A DNA stretch of 64,000 nucleotides, from positions 65,761,065-65,825,064 of the forward strand of contig NC_052360.1 in the NCBI RefSeq assembly GCF_009727055.1. Reading direction: 5' to 3'. Source of the stretch: Benincasa hispida. Lineage: Eukaryota; Streptophyta; Magnoliopsida; Cucurbitales; Cucurbitaceae. The notes below the pieces were generated by a model. It made no database searches and was not told the origin of the DNA. It saw nothing but the letters and a program-made list of their open reading frames with translations. Position numbers and translations under genes: made by a program. Numbering within the stretch: the stretch's first letter is position 1; each line of letters starts with the position of its first letter. Shown here piece after piece: positions 1-10,930 of this stretch.

Positions 1-940
1 GGCTTTGGTGGAATGACCCATTAGTTATCGAATTGGAATTAATATGGTCTAAAGAGTTTAGCCAATTATACTCGGATCGTTGAAGCCAATGATCATAGGT
101 CCCGAGGTCCCCCTACTAGCTCGTAACGGACTAGTCAATGAAATAGCGTGATAAGTGTAATTTGAAACGTTCAAATTAGAATTAAGGAATTAGTAATTAT
201 ATGAATATTAATTATGCTTAATTTTAGAATTAAACGTTATAGGAGAATTGATATATTTAAATATGATTTAAATATATAAAGATGGATATGTGTTAAAATT
301 ATATTAATATTGATATTAAATAATTAAGTTTTATTTATTAATTAATTAATTAATTTTTTCATTTTTAAAATCAAATAGATTTATTAAATCAAATTTTTAT
401 TTTTAGATAAAATTGAAAAAGAAAACAAAAACACATTTAAATGGAAAAATAGATTTTTCCATTATCCATCACTTAACTAGCTCACTCATGATGCGACCAT
501 TTTGGCCTTGTCTTTTCCAAGCATGAGCTGCAACACATGCAACTCTTCTCTTTGCATATTGATCTTCAATATAATGAGAAGATTGGAGTGAAAATCGAGC
601 ATGCAATCAAAGGTTTTTTTAGAGAAAAACTAGTTTGAAGAAAGGTTCTTCAACCTTGTTGTAACAGTGAGCTTTTCCCCTTCATCCCTTGATTCAAGCT
701 TGTTTTTAGTCCCATAACTCAATCTAGATCACCAAGAGAATAGTGGAAAAGATCTTGAGGTGGTCTACAATAAGATATGGAGAAGATTACAGCTAGAAAT
801 GGAGCTTTGAAGAAGTTCTTCAAGAGCTATGTCTTGAAACCCATTTTTCTATAGAAGCATGCTTTATATTATGCCAAAATTAGTGAATTTGAATACTTAG
901 ATGATTCTTATTCTTCCGCTGCGACTAATACAATCCTACA
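1..940 (+). repeat. 5' LTR of copia element 1 (left end outside window)
   Basis: The stretch runs straight into a primer-binding site, so it is the 3' portion of a 5' LTR. Its first 170 bases match the middle of the complete LTR at 54211-56031 (blocks around 'gacccattagtt', 'ggatcgttg' and 'gtccccctactagctcg'). Its last 435 bases match the 3' LTR copy at 7094-7534. The LTR ends in CA at 940. The middle is very AT-rich. Family LTRs in this window are 1.8-2.0 kb, so roughly half of this one is missing to the left. Confidence 0.85.
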
Positions 941-942
941 AT

Positions 943-954
943 TGGTATCAGAGC
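943..954 (+). other. Primer-binding site of copia element 1
   Basis: TGGTATCAGAGC, two bases after the LTR end. This is the standard plant Ty1/copia site complementary to the 3' end of initiator tRNA-Met. It fixes the orientation of element 1 as plus strand. Confidence 0.9.
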
Positions 955-3779
955 ATCAAATAAGCATTCAATTCGGTTTAGTTTTGGTTTGGTGGGTGTT
1001 TTATATGAGAAATATGAAACTGGTTCACTAATATGGTTTTCTGTTTTGGCTATTTAATTCCCTTTAATTTCTATTTAAATTTGTAATTGGCTCTTACTTG
1101 ATGAGATTTAATGTGTTCCCAAGAGTCTATAATTTATTTGGAGTCATTAGAGTAGAAATTAAGTTGTAAATCGAAGAAACAAGCAAAGAGGCTGAGTTGC
1201 AGTTCCAGAAAAATCAACCTCTGTACTTATCGTTGTTGTGGTTCCAGTTGCTAAACGATCGTCTAGCTCTAGACCCTACACGATGTGAAGAAAAGCTAGA
1301 TGATCGTATAGCAATGGGCACTGGTCGTTGTGATGTTGAACGCTAGACGATCGTGTACCTGCAGGAGCTAAACGATGCGTTCAATTTGCTATACAATAGC
1401 ATTAAGCGATTGTTTAGCTTTGGCATGGGAACTAAACGATACGTTGAATTTACTATACGATGGTACTATACGATCTTTTAGCAACGATGTGTTAATCGAT
1501 GCGATGAAGTTCTACACGATAGAGCTAAGCGATCGTTTAGATGCGGAGCTAAACGACCGTATAGACGAAGTGCTAAGCCATGCGTTGAAGTTTCTATGCA
1601 ATGGAACTAAACAAATCGTTTACCTACGATGCTGAACGACGCGATGATGTTCTANNNGATGGAGCTAAGCGATCATTTAGCTACACAGTGGATACTGAAT
1701 GATGACATGTAGCACCAGACGATTGTGTTAAGCGATCGTTTGGTTCTATACGATAGAACTAAGCAATAGTGATGAAGAGCTATATGATAGACTTGAACGA
1801 TCGCTTACTTCAATCGTTTATCTTTAATCGGGAGCTAAACGATGCGTCGAGTTGTTATGCGATAGCACTACGTGATCGTTTATCCCTATGTGGGAGCTAG
1901 GCGATGCGTTGAATGCTAATGGCATTAAACAATCATTTACCTTTTTGTGCGCTAAACGATCAAGCCTTTACTAAACGATTTGGCAAAATGCTAAACGATG
2001 GTCGTCATTGCTAAACGATGAGACTTAGCGAGATGTTGAACATGTGCAAGGGCTGTCGGTTTGATTGGTTCTCTTGTTGGCTGGTCCAGTTCAGGTGGTT
2101 CAGGTCCGGTTCAAGCTACTTGAGTTCGTTTTGGAGCAGTTCGAGCGGTCTAGGAGTGGTCTGGAAGCTACTGTGTAATAATTAGGTTTTGTTTGCTTGT
2201 TTTTGCCAAAACTAAAACCATATCAGTCTGTGTTTAATTATTTATGCATTTGATGTATGTTATAATTAAATAAGTCTTGTATGTACATATAGTATGCCAT
2301 TTAAATTTAAAATCCCACCATAGGAAGCATGTAACATGCATTGAAAGTATGTTATAATTGTTATAATATATAGTATGCATGTTAGGGTTTCTTGTATTTA
2401 ATATAAATGTTATATTAAATTAATACCTCATGTATATTGTGGATGTTTAGCATGTCTAAAGTTTTATAATTTGTTATAAAATTGGATTAGACATTTAAAA
2501 TCCATAAACAACAGTTGTATGCTCACGTAGGTTGACAACCTGTTTTAATTGTTAAAACTTATAAAACCTAGGTTACAAACTCAACCGGTATATAATCCTG
2601 TCTAAGGCTTGCTTGTCTTTCTAAATAGTATAGAGACTGGTTTGCTAGCTTTTAGCCAATGATGGATTTTGTGCCACGTAATGGATCAAAGAACTGAACA
2701 CGTTTCCAATACCGACAGCATACTTAAGTTGACAGGTTACGGAACACCTCCTACCTAGGGATTATGGTCTAATTTTTTAGCATTGTTAACCGGTTTTATG
2801 AGCATACGTGAGTGATGTAAGGTAATAAAATGGTTTATCACCTAGACATCATAGGTTAAAATCCAATTATAAGAGTTATACTAGAACCTAAGTATAAATC
2901 TACCTAAAATAGAACACTTCAGTGGCAGTTTAATAACTTCTATATGATAGAGTTATTAGAAAACTTCAGTGGGAGATTAATAACATATACGATACGTTAT
3001 TTTTAGCTATCACGTCTTTAAGAGTTCACCATCTAGATTTAAGCGGTACTTCATGTCACCTTGGAAGTGACCTCCATTCGGAAAGTATTTTTAGCTTAAA
3101 TCTAGATTTTGGTGAATAAGAGGAAGTTGTTTAAATATAAGTCAATTATATGATATATAGATTTCAACTGCCACATCTCCACATAGTTTACACCGTAAGA
3201 TTCATATGACGCTTCGTGTCATCCTAGAAGTGGCCTCCATTTGGAAAGTGTTTTGTATGAGTCAATATCAAGGTAAACGGAGGAAGTAGTTCATAGTAAG
3301 TGGGTGAAGGATATGTATCAATATATCCTACGGTCTCCTTCATTAGTCTGAACCGTGAGATTCTTATGTTGCACCTGCTGGTTTGCTTTAGGCTGCTCTT
3401 TGCTAGTCGTTTAATGACGTCTATCCCCTCGGAGGGTTGTAACATAGGATTCGGAACAACACGGGCTTCAGTAAAATAAATAGGGTCTTATAGTTCCATC
3501 TTGGATGTTGTCTTCTATTTCAGAGGCAAATTCATACCGTTCTATGGATTCTGAAAATGGTGGGTCACACTTACAAGAATTACTAAGTTGTTAGTAAATA
3601 ACTTGACCGAAAATAATAACTAAATGACTATAGGAATAAGAGTTATTCCGGAGACAATAGGAATAAGATTTATTCCAGGGATAGTGTTTGGTCAAAATTG
3701 TTTGTTTTAGTGAAGGAGTATCTGACAGTCCCACGGTAGCACATATTCTGACTCACTAAAATATTGTTGCAAATAAATA
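955..3779 (+). other. Leader of copia element 1, non-coding
   Basis: Long untranslated stretch between PBS and gag. Positions 1245-2040 hold a CGATCG-rich repeat array (separate entry). Positions 2160-3779 are related to the leader of element 2 (8540-9960): both contain phrases about a 'ttcagtgggag' box, a 'cttggaagtgacctcc'-like box and a final 'actcactaaaa...ttgca' box before gag. The open frame at 1375-1635 is a by-product of the repeat array. I see no independent gene here. A 3-base gap (NNN) sits at 1655-1657. Confidence 0.7.
1245..2040 (+). repeat. Degenerate tandem/palindromic CGATCG array
   Basis: At least ten imperfect units built around the palindromic core TAAACGATCGTTTA and variants (CTAAACGATG, CTATACGATAG, CTAAGCGATCG), typically with spacers reading like 'gcgttgaagtt' or 'ggagctaaacgatgcg'. 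Core motifs recur about every 30-45 bases. The array is strikingly CpG-rich within AT-rich surroundings. It sits in the copia leader, downstream of the PBS. A related shorter array occurs inside the LTR at 24530-24720. Confidence 0.8.
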
Positions 3780-4871
3780 ATGGTTATGGGTACATTATTA
3801 ATTTTTCTAAAACTTGACTTTGGATTTAGTTACAATTTGCTAATTAGAATTTGTTTGAATTTTATCAACATGTCAAATTCTAGAATACTCGCTTCCGATG
3901 TATATAACAGTAAAATCAAATCAACAAACAAATTACTAGCGGTTGATTATACGAAAAGAGTTTTAACAGAGGATTGTCCTCTATTTCCCAACTCATCTGG
4001 AATTATGAATTATGTAGATGAGAATGTTGAATTCGAACAACAAGATAAATATGATTTACTTGTTATCGAAGCATGTTTAATGGAAAATGATAAAATCTGG
4101 ATAATTGATTTAGGTGTCGCTAATCATGTATGTACTATCTCACAGGAAACAAGTTCTTGGAGACAGTTGACAAAAGGTGAAACAACCTTTAAGGTAAGGA
4201 CCGGAGAGATTGTTTCGGCTAAAGCAGTGAGAGATATGAAGTTATTTATAAGAGATAAGTACATTTATTTGAAAAATGTATATTATATTCCTTCTATGAA
4301 AAGGAATCTAATTTCTGTCTCCTGTTTGCTAGAACAAAATTATAAATTCTATTTCGAAAATGGTGAAGTGTTCATCAAAATGGGAAATAAACAGATTTGC
4401 TCTGCAAAATTAGAAAATAACTTGTACATGTTAAAACCAATTGAGGTCAAAGTTGTTTTGAACATAGAGATGTTTAAAACTGCTGGGACTCATAAGAAAA
4501 GGAATATTTCTCCAAATTCCTATCTTTGGCACTTGAGACTGGGTCACATAAATCTCAACAGGATTGAAAGATTGGTTAAGAATGGTTTTTTAAACAAGTT
4601 AGAAGATAGTTCATTACCACCATGTGAGTCTTGTCTTGAGGGTAAAATGACAAAAGGATCTTTTTCTAGGAAAGGTCTTAGAGCCAAAGAACCCCGAGAG
4701 CTGATTCATTCAGACCTTTGTAGGCCTCTAAATGTTAGAGAAAGAGAAGGGTATGAATATTTCATCAGTTTTATAGATGATTATTCCAGGTATGGGCATG
4801 TTTACCTAATGCACCAAAAGTCTGAAACTTTTGAAAAGTTCAAAGAGTATAAGGCTGAGGTTGAAAACTAA
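3780..4871 (+). pseudogene. Copia polyprotein, N-terminal part: deleted gag, protease, GAG-pre-integrase, integrase start
   Basis: A 363-codon open frame; the likely ancestral gag start is the internal Met around 3870 (MSNSRILAS). The frame jumps from a gag N-terminus to the protease region, so almost all of gag and its CCHC zinc knuckle are missing compared with element 2. The protease motif expected as D-S/T-G-A reads DLGVANHVC, so the catalytic motif is damaged. A GAG-pre-integrase domain follows (LWHLRLGH ... CESCLEGK), which carries the HHCC zinc-binding residues, then the integrase core start with the first catalytic Asp (LIHSDL) and FIDDYSRYG. The frame stops at 4869-4871, inside integrase. 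Non-functional relic of the pol polyprotein. Confidence 0.85.
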
Positions 4872-5526
4872 TTAGGTAAAAAGATAAACACTTCGATCGG
4901 ATCGAGGTGGTGAGTATATGGACATAGAATTCCAGAACTATTTGATAGAACATGGAATTCAATCTTAACTCACAGCCTTTGGCACAACTCAGCAGAATGG
5001 TGTGGTAGAGAGGAGAAACAGAACCTTGTTGGACATGGCTCGTTCCATGATGAGTTATGCTCAGTTACCAAATTCTTTTTGGGGACACACAGTTGGAACT
5101 ACAGTGTATATTTTGAACATGATTCCCTCGAAAAGTGTTTCTGAAACACCTTACGAGCTCTGGAGAGGATGTAAAGGAAATTTATATCACTTCAGGATTT
5201 GGGGTCGTCCAGCACATGTGTTGGTACAGAATCCTAAAAAGCTGGAACACCGTTCAAAAGTATGCCTATTTGTAGGCTACCCAAAAGAAACAAAAGGTGG
5301 TCTCTTTTATGATCCTCGAGAAGATAAAGTATTTGTATCGACAAACGCAACCTTCCTAGAGGAAGATTATATAAAGAACCATCAACCTCACAGTAAGCTA
5401 GTAATAGAAGAAATGTCCAGAGAAATGACAAATGTATCAACAAGAGTTGTTGATCGAGTAGGTTCTTCAACAAGAATTGTTGATAGAGCAGGTTCGTCAA
5501 CAAGAGTTGAGAATGCCTCGTCGTAG
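4872..5526 (+). pseudogene. Copia integrase, C-terminal half (broken)
   Basis: After the stop at 4869 the integrase continues. Around 4895-4925 the codons read SDRGGEY (second catalytic Asp), then an in-frame stop near 4966. From 5002 a clean 174-codon frame begins MVERRNRTLLDMARSM, carrying the third catalytic acid (Glu of VERRNRT). The segment FRIWGRPAHVLVQNPKK and the CLFVGYPKET box are characteristic of the copia integrase C-terminus. The end is repetitive (repeats of a 'TRVVDRVGSS' unit). All three DDE residues are still readable, but no continuous frame remains. Confidence 0.85.
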
Positions 5527-6321
5527 TGGGAGGGTTGTGCAACAGCCTAACCAGTACATGGGTTTAACTGAAACTTAAGTCATCATACCAGATGATGGTT
5601 TAGAGGATCCATTGTCTTTTAATCAAGCAATGAACGATCGGGACAAAGACCAATGGATTAAAGCCATGGACCTTGAAATGAAATCTATGTTTTTGTCTGG
5701 GATCTTGTAGATCAACCAGAAGGGGTAAAACCCATCGGTTGCAAGTGGATCTACAAGAGAAAACAAGACCAAGCTAGTAAGGTACAGACCTACAAAGCTA
5801 GACTATTGGCAAAAGGGTTTACCCAAAGAGAGGGGTTAGATTTTGAAGAAACCTTCTCTTCAGTTGCCATGATAAAGTCTATTAGAATACTCTTGTCCAT
5901 AGCCACATTTTATGATTATGAGATATGGAAAATGGACGTCAAGACAGCTTTTCTGAATGGCTATCTTGAAGAGAGTATCTATATGTCTCAACTAGAAGGG
6001 TTTATACAGCAGAGTCAAGAGCAAAAAGTTTGCAAGCTTAATCGATCCATTTATGGATTAAAACAAGCTTCTAGATCTTGGAATATGAGATTTGACGCTG
6101 CGATCAAATCTTATGGCTTTGAACAAAATATTGACGAACCCTGTGTATACAAGAAGATCGTCAACAAAACGATCACTTTTCTAGTGTTGTATGTGGATGA
6201 TATTCTACTCATTGGGAATGAGGTAGAATATCTAGCTGACATTAAGAGATGGTTGGCTTCACAATTCCAAATGAAAGATTTGGGAGAAGCACAATATGTT
6301 CTTGGAATCCAAATAGTTTGA
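5527..6321 (+). pseudogene. Copia reverse transcriptase (frame-shifted)
   Basis: The RT start is recognisable from 5640 (DQWIKAMDLEM) and is broken by a small deletion near 5690, then resumes as VWDLVDQPEGVKPIGCKW. From 5806 a 171-codon frame carries the conserved RVT_2 blocks: QREGLDFEETFS, MDVKTAFLNGYL (first catalytic Asp), SIYGLKQASRSW, and the catalytic YVDDILL at about 6190-6210. It ends at a stop at 6319, after LGEAQYVLGIQIV. The bases 5523-5537 (gtagtgggagggttg) are the uninterrupted version of the site into which the solo LTR in element 2 inserted. Confidence 0.9.
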
Positions 6322-6960
6322 AATCGCAAGAATGGAACATTGGCATTATCTCAAGTATCTTATATAGACAAGATGTTGTCTAGGTATAAAATGCAAAAAT
6401 TCCAAGAAAGGATCTTTACCTTTCAGGCATGGAATTCACTTGTCTAAGGAGCAAAGTCCTAAGACACCTCAAGAGGTTGAGAAGATGAATTGAATTCCAT
6501 ATGCATCTGCAGTTGGAAGTTTGATGTATACAATTTTATGTACTTGTCCCAACATATGTTATGCCGTAGGAATTGTCAGCAGATTTCAGTCTAATCCTGG
6601 TCATGACCATTGGACTGCTATTAAAAACATTCTCAAGTATCTTCAGAGAATGAGAGATTATATGTTCGTGTATAGTCCTAAGGATCTGATCCTTACTAGA
6701 TACACTGATTCTGACTTTCAGACCGATATTGATTCGAGGAAATCAACTTTGGGGTCAGTATTCACTCTGAACAGAGGAGCAGTTGTGTGGAGGAGCATCA
6801 AGCAGAGTTATATTGCGGACTCCACAATGGAAGTTGAGTATGTTGCTGTAAGCGAATCAGCAAAAGAAACATAGCTGATCCATTTACGAAGGCCCTCTTG
6901 GCTAAAGTGTTTGAGGGTCACCTAGTAGGACTAGGTCTACGAGTTTGGTATCACTAAGGC
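6322..6960 (+). pseudogene. Copia RT thumb and RNase H (internally deleted)
   Basis: The frame from 6521 reads YTILCTCPNICYAVG, then RYTDSDFQTDIDSRKSTLGSVFTLN and VVWRSIKQSYIADSTMEVEYVAVSE, which is copia RNase H with Asp of YTDSDF and Glu of EVEYVA present. After AKET the sequence jumps to ADPFTKALLAKVFEGHL, the very C-terminus of the polyprotein. About 80 residues of RNase H are therefore deleted compared with element 2. The coding remnant ends just before the polypurine tract at 6961. Confidence 0.85.
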
Positions 6961-7093
6961 AAGTGGGAGAATTTATGGGTATTGTAATGCCCTAGTTTAT
7001 TGTATTTGTACTTTTTATTCTCTCCATGTAGACTCGACATTGTATATATTTGTATATATTGAACCACTGCAGTTTTAGTCCAAGTGGGAGTAT

Positions 7094-7534
7094 TGTTGGC
7101 CTTGTCTTCTCCAAGCATGAGCTGCAACACATGCAGCTCTTCACTTTGCATGTTGATCTGCAATATAATGAGAAGATTGGAGTGAAAATCGAGCATGCAA
7201 TCAAAAGGTTTTTTTAGAGAAAAATTGGTTTGAAGAAAGGTTCTTCAACCTTGTTGTAGCAGTGAGCTTTTCTCCTTCATCCCTTGATTCAAGCTTGTTT
7301 GAGTCCCACAACTCAATCTAGACCACCAAGAGAATAGTGGGAAATATCTTGAGGTGGGCTACAATATGATATGGAAAAAATTACAGCTGAAGATGGAGCT
7401 TTGAAGAAGTTCTTCAAGAGGTATGTCTTGAAACCCATTTTTCTGCAGAAGCATGTTTTATATTATTCCAAAATTAGTGAATTTGAATGCTTAGATGATC
7501 CTTGTTCTTCCACTACGATTGATACAATCCTACA
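7094..7534 (+). repeat. 3' LTR of copia element 1 (internally deleted)
   Basis: Starts TGTTGG right after the polypurine tract (caagtgggag, 7081-7090) and ends TACAATCCTACA. From its seventh base it matches the last 435 bases of the 5' LTR (505-940) closely. A normal family LTR is 1.8-2.0 kb, so about 1.3 kb or more is missing between the first six bases and the 3' section. The short TTGG shared at the join fits a microhomology deletion. Confidence 0.8.
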
Positions 7535-8467
7535 CCATCCGTTAACTTCCAGGCACTCCACTAAAGACCGAAAACTAAACTCTCCTTACCACAGATAGAT
7601 TATGTGTCCATCTTAACCAATCAGCAGTGCGACAAACCTTCACAGATCGCTCGTAAGTACAGTTGAGCCAATAACTGTTATGCCCCTGTAGTTACATCTG
7701 TCTCCTCAAGTACCACCGATCTCTCTAATGAACATAAATCATAGTCCTACTATGACTGAGTCTTCTCTTCCAAAGAGAAGTTGTGGCCACTATGTTCAAG
7801 CCTCGGAATCAGCCCTTAAGGGAGCAATCTCTCTACTTATCCATGCTCCGGGAAAGGAGTGAATTCCATCTTGTGGATTGAGTTTCCATCTCCCAGATCA
7901 GACAAGTCCCCAAAAAGGTAGGCATGTTAAGTTGGCAATCTGGCCACTCTCACCCATACTAATCAAAGGACCGCCCTCAAAGGCTGGAGTTCCTAAAACA
8001 CTCAGGATTAAGGTCATGTCACCTATGGTCGTTTAGGTGAGATGCAAGTCTCTAGTATCAATGGCATTATATACAGAGTCTAGTCATCTCGTGGTCCAGG
8101 TCTTATACAAACTCTTTGTATAGGACACCCACGCTCCATGTCTCCACACGAATGGTCAGGATCTACCATCTGTAGTAGTTTACAACACTTGCAAACCTCT
8201 GCAAAGCGAGCCGTATCCGTAGTGTCACCAGGATTAGGTATCCCACCTTAATCTTTATACTACAGACCTACTTAGGTTATCACTTAAGGCGTGATCCACT
8301 TGTATATCACATATACATGTTTAAGTTCACATAAGATAACCAAGAAGCTATGTTTATTGGATACGAGTAAATGCCAGAATTAAATAACACTTATTTTATT
8401 CATTAAACAATGTATATCTTTACAAAACAATAAGACTCTGGGAGAATTAGGACACCAATCCCAACAA
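7535..8467 (-). repeat. Partial long LTR, reverse orientation
   Basis: Read on the minus strand this starts at 8467 as TGTTGGGATTGGTGTCC and continues through the family's conserved blocks ('gtggagacat', 'ggatacggctcgc', 'gtactt...aggagac', 'ttagtggagtgcctggaag'). It stops abruptly at 7535, at the end of element 1's 3' LTR. Only the 5' half of the LTR remains. It is most similar to the copy starting at 58477. Confidence 0.8.
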
Positions 8468-8536
8468 TAACATCTTTATTGATAAAAGAAAATGTTTAAC
8501 TTTACAAACTGCGAGTTTTAGGACATACAACCCAAC
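8468..8536 (-). repeat. 5' tip of another long LTR, reverse orientation
   Basis: On the minus strand it reads TGTTGGGTTGTATGTCC followed by a Cys-box-like 'aaaactcgcagtttgtaa' stretch and 'atcaataaagatgttat', then is interrupted by the LTR that starts at 8467. Matching tips occur at 14280-14346 (minus), 57899 and 63508. This is one LTR inserted near base 70 of another. Confidence 0.7.
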
Positions 8537-8539
8537 ATA

Positions 8540-9962
8540 TAGCATATATTTGCATGCATTAATAACATAGTCATGAATCATTTATATTATAAGTGTTATA
8601 ATATATAGTTTTATGTATGTATGGATGGATGTTATTAATTATTTCATTACCTTACTATATAAGTGTTATATATGGTTAGTAATGAAATGGAATTGCATGA
8701 AGCATGACACTACCTTAGGTAATTATAATTGTTATAATTTACTAAATATGTCAATGAATGAAATTGTATGATTTTAATTTATTTAATTTATTTTATAAAA
8801 GTCATAATTAAATGAAATTAGAAATTAAAATTAATAATTCACAATTGCATGCAAACCTTATGTAAAATCAATTTTTAAAACAGTTTTAAAATATGATTCA
8901 CATAGACTTAAAATCACTTTTCTAATAAGATTAGAAATTAAGTTTAATAGGATTAAATTGATTCTTACTTAAAAGATTAAATTTGTAACAAATGTATCTA
9001 TAAGGAACCTTTTATCTAAGGTTAGTTTTGTCTAGGCTAGAGTATTTAAGTTGACGGAAACGTAACACCCCTACTTGGGAATTTACTTAAAAAGGTGAAT
9101 TAGATAGATTTGTTACAAGCATGCAATGGTTGATTGAAGTTTATTAAAGTGTTTAATAAACATTAATCAAAGTTTTTTAACCATCCAAAGTAAGTGTTAC
9201 TTTTTGACAAATTAAACAAAACATTTAGTTAAAAATCAATAGCTGGATTTTCCTAAGTTAAATAACCCTAGGTATAACACTCAGTGGGAGGAAAATGAGG
9301 TATATGATACTTCATTTTACATTTTCTCGTTTCTCCCTAAAAGTTTAAATTGTGAGGTCTAGAGACACCTTTTCTTATGTCCCCCTACGGATGTTGTTTG
9401 TATAGGTCAATATCAAGGTGAATGGATAGAGTGTTTTAAGTAAGTGGGAGTAGGACGTGTGTCAACATATCCTAGGTCTCTATCATTAGTTTATAGTAAA
9501 GTTTCATTCTAGACCTCGAGGCACTTTTACTTGTGTCCCCTTACGGATGACATTTGCATGATTATTTACCTCAAACTCCATAAATGGATAAGATTAATTT
9601 AGTTTTTGCCCTAATCAGTTTTTCCCTACGGTTAGTTCATTGGGGTGGAACTCTAGAATCCAAAATGAGGGGTTACACTTACAAGAAATGTTAAGCAAGT
9701 TTAACAATTTTTGGACCAAACAATGGTAACTAATAGTTATAGTAACAAGGAGTTGTTCTATCTATTGGTGGAGATACTCTCATTTTAGTGAAAGGGTGAT
9801 CACCCTATGATGCCTTTTGTCCTGTCTCACTAAAACATCATTGCAATAGATATCACTTAGGGTGCATTAGATTATTTTGCTAAATTTGATTGGTTTTTGC
9901 AAATGGGTTAATGCATAGATTACTAATATAAATAAGTTGTATGGTTTCAGCAAATTAAAATC
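8540..9962 (+). other. Leader of copia element 2, non-coding
   Basis: AT-rich leader related to 2160-3779 of element 1, ending in the same 'tcactaaaacatcattgcaa' block just before gag. It lacks the CGATCG array present in element 1. I see no gene. Confidence 0.65.
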
Positions 9963-10930
9963 ATGACTTCTGCGACACTTAACTTACTCGCTGCCGACAA
10001 ACTTACCGGCAAAAATTATATGTGGAAAAATATAATAAACACAATATTGATCATCGATGACCTGCATTTTGTCCTTATGGAGGATTGTCCTCCTATTCTT
10101 GCTCAAAATGCCACTCAAAATGTTTGAAAGGCATACGAGCTTTGGATAAGAGCAAAAGAAAAGTCCCAACATATATCTTGGCTAGCCTTTCTAAAGTCCT
10201 GGCCAAGAAGCATGAGCTCATGATCACTACAAGTGAGACCCTGGAGTCCCTGCTGGGGATGTTCGGACGACCATCTACACAACTCAGGCATGACGCTCTG
10301 AAACACATCTTCAATGCTCGTATTCAAGAAGGGGTAAATGTTCTCAACATGATGGTCCATTTCAGCATGGCAGAGATGATTGGGTTTGTCATTGATAAAG
10401 CCAGATAGGTTAGCTTCATTTTGGAATCTTTACCTGAAAGTTTCCTACAGTTCGGTAGCAATGTTATTATGAATAGGATTGACTAAAACCTGACCACATT
10501 ACTCAATGAGCTTAAGACTTTTCAGTCCTTGATGAAAAGCAATGAACAAAAGGGAGAGGCAAATGTTTCCTCTTCCTTAAAGAAGTTCTACAGAGAATCG
10601 TCCTCTGGAATTAAGTCTGTGCCTTCTTTTTCCAGCACCAAAAAGTGGAAGAAGAAGAAAGGTGGAAAGGGGAAAGCTAACCCACCAGCTGCTGTCCAGA
10701 ATGGCAAGAAGGGTAAGGCTGCAAAGGGAATTGGTTTCCATTGCAACCACGAGGAACATTTGAAGAGGAATTGTCCCAAATACTTGGCAGAAAAGAAAAA
10801 GACCAAGCAAGGTAAACCTGATTTACTTGTATTAGAGACTTGTTTAATGGAGAATGCTGATTCGGCCAGGATAATTGATTCAAGCACCACGAACCATATT
10901 TGTTCTTCATTTCAAGGAATTAGTTCCTGA
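9963..10930 (+). pseudogene. Copia gag with zinc knuckle (broken)
   Basis: ATG at 9963 opens MTSATLNLLAADKL and the gag reads on to a stop near 10120 (ATQNV*KAYELW). A frame shift follows, and the sequence continues as YILASLSKVLAKKHEL (from about 10165) to a stop at 10406. It resumes with a Lys-rich stretch and the knuckle FHCNHEEHLKRNCPKY (about 10730-10780). The knuckle is C-X2-C-X4-H-X4-C in the family; here the first Cys is replaced by Gly (GFHC), so zinc binding is doubtful. The protease motif follows as IIDSSTTNHIC, with DSG changed to DSS. Gag would form the particle shell and bind RNA. Confidence 0.85.

Larger units (their letters stand above)
1..7534 (+). mobile_element. Ty1/copia retrotransposon, element 1 (decayed)
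   Basis: The order is 5' LTR (to 940), PBS (943), untranslated leader (955-3779), a polyprotein with copia order (protease remnant, GAG-pre-integrase, integrase, reverse transcriptase, RNase H), polypurine tracts (6961 and 7081) and 3' LTR (7094-7534). Integrase before reverse transcriptase is the diagnostic order for Ty1/copia. The coding part is broken by stops and deletions, and most of gag is missing, so the copy is not autonomous. It shares its family with element 2 (8540-17968). The left boundary and any target duplication lie outside the window. Confidence 0.9.

Noticed and set aside
1375..1635. 86-codon open frame in the element 1 leader
   Set aside because: It is a translation of the CGATCG repeat array; its repeats (LNDxxD) mirror the DNA repeats, and there is no domain or conservation evidence.
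1245..2040. CRISPR-like array
   Set aside because: Units are degenerate, without constant repeats and unique spacers, and the sequence is a plant retrotransposon leader.
3224..3445. 73-codon minus-strand frame in the element 1 leader
   Set aside because: No domain, antisense to a retrotransposon leader, not supported in the element 2 leader.
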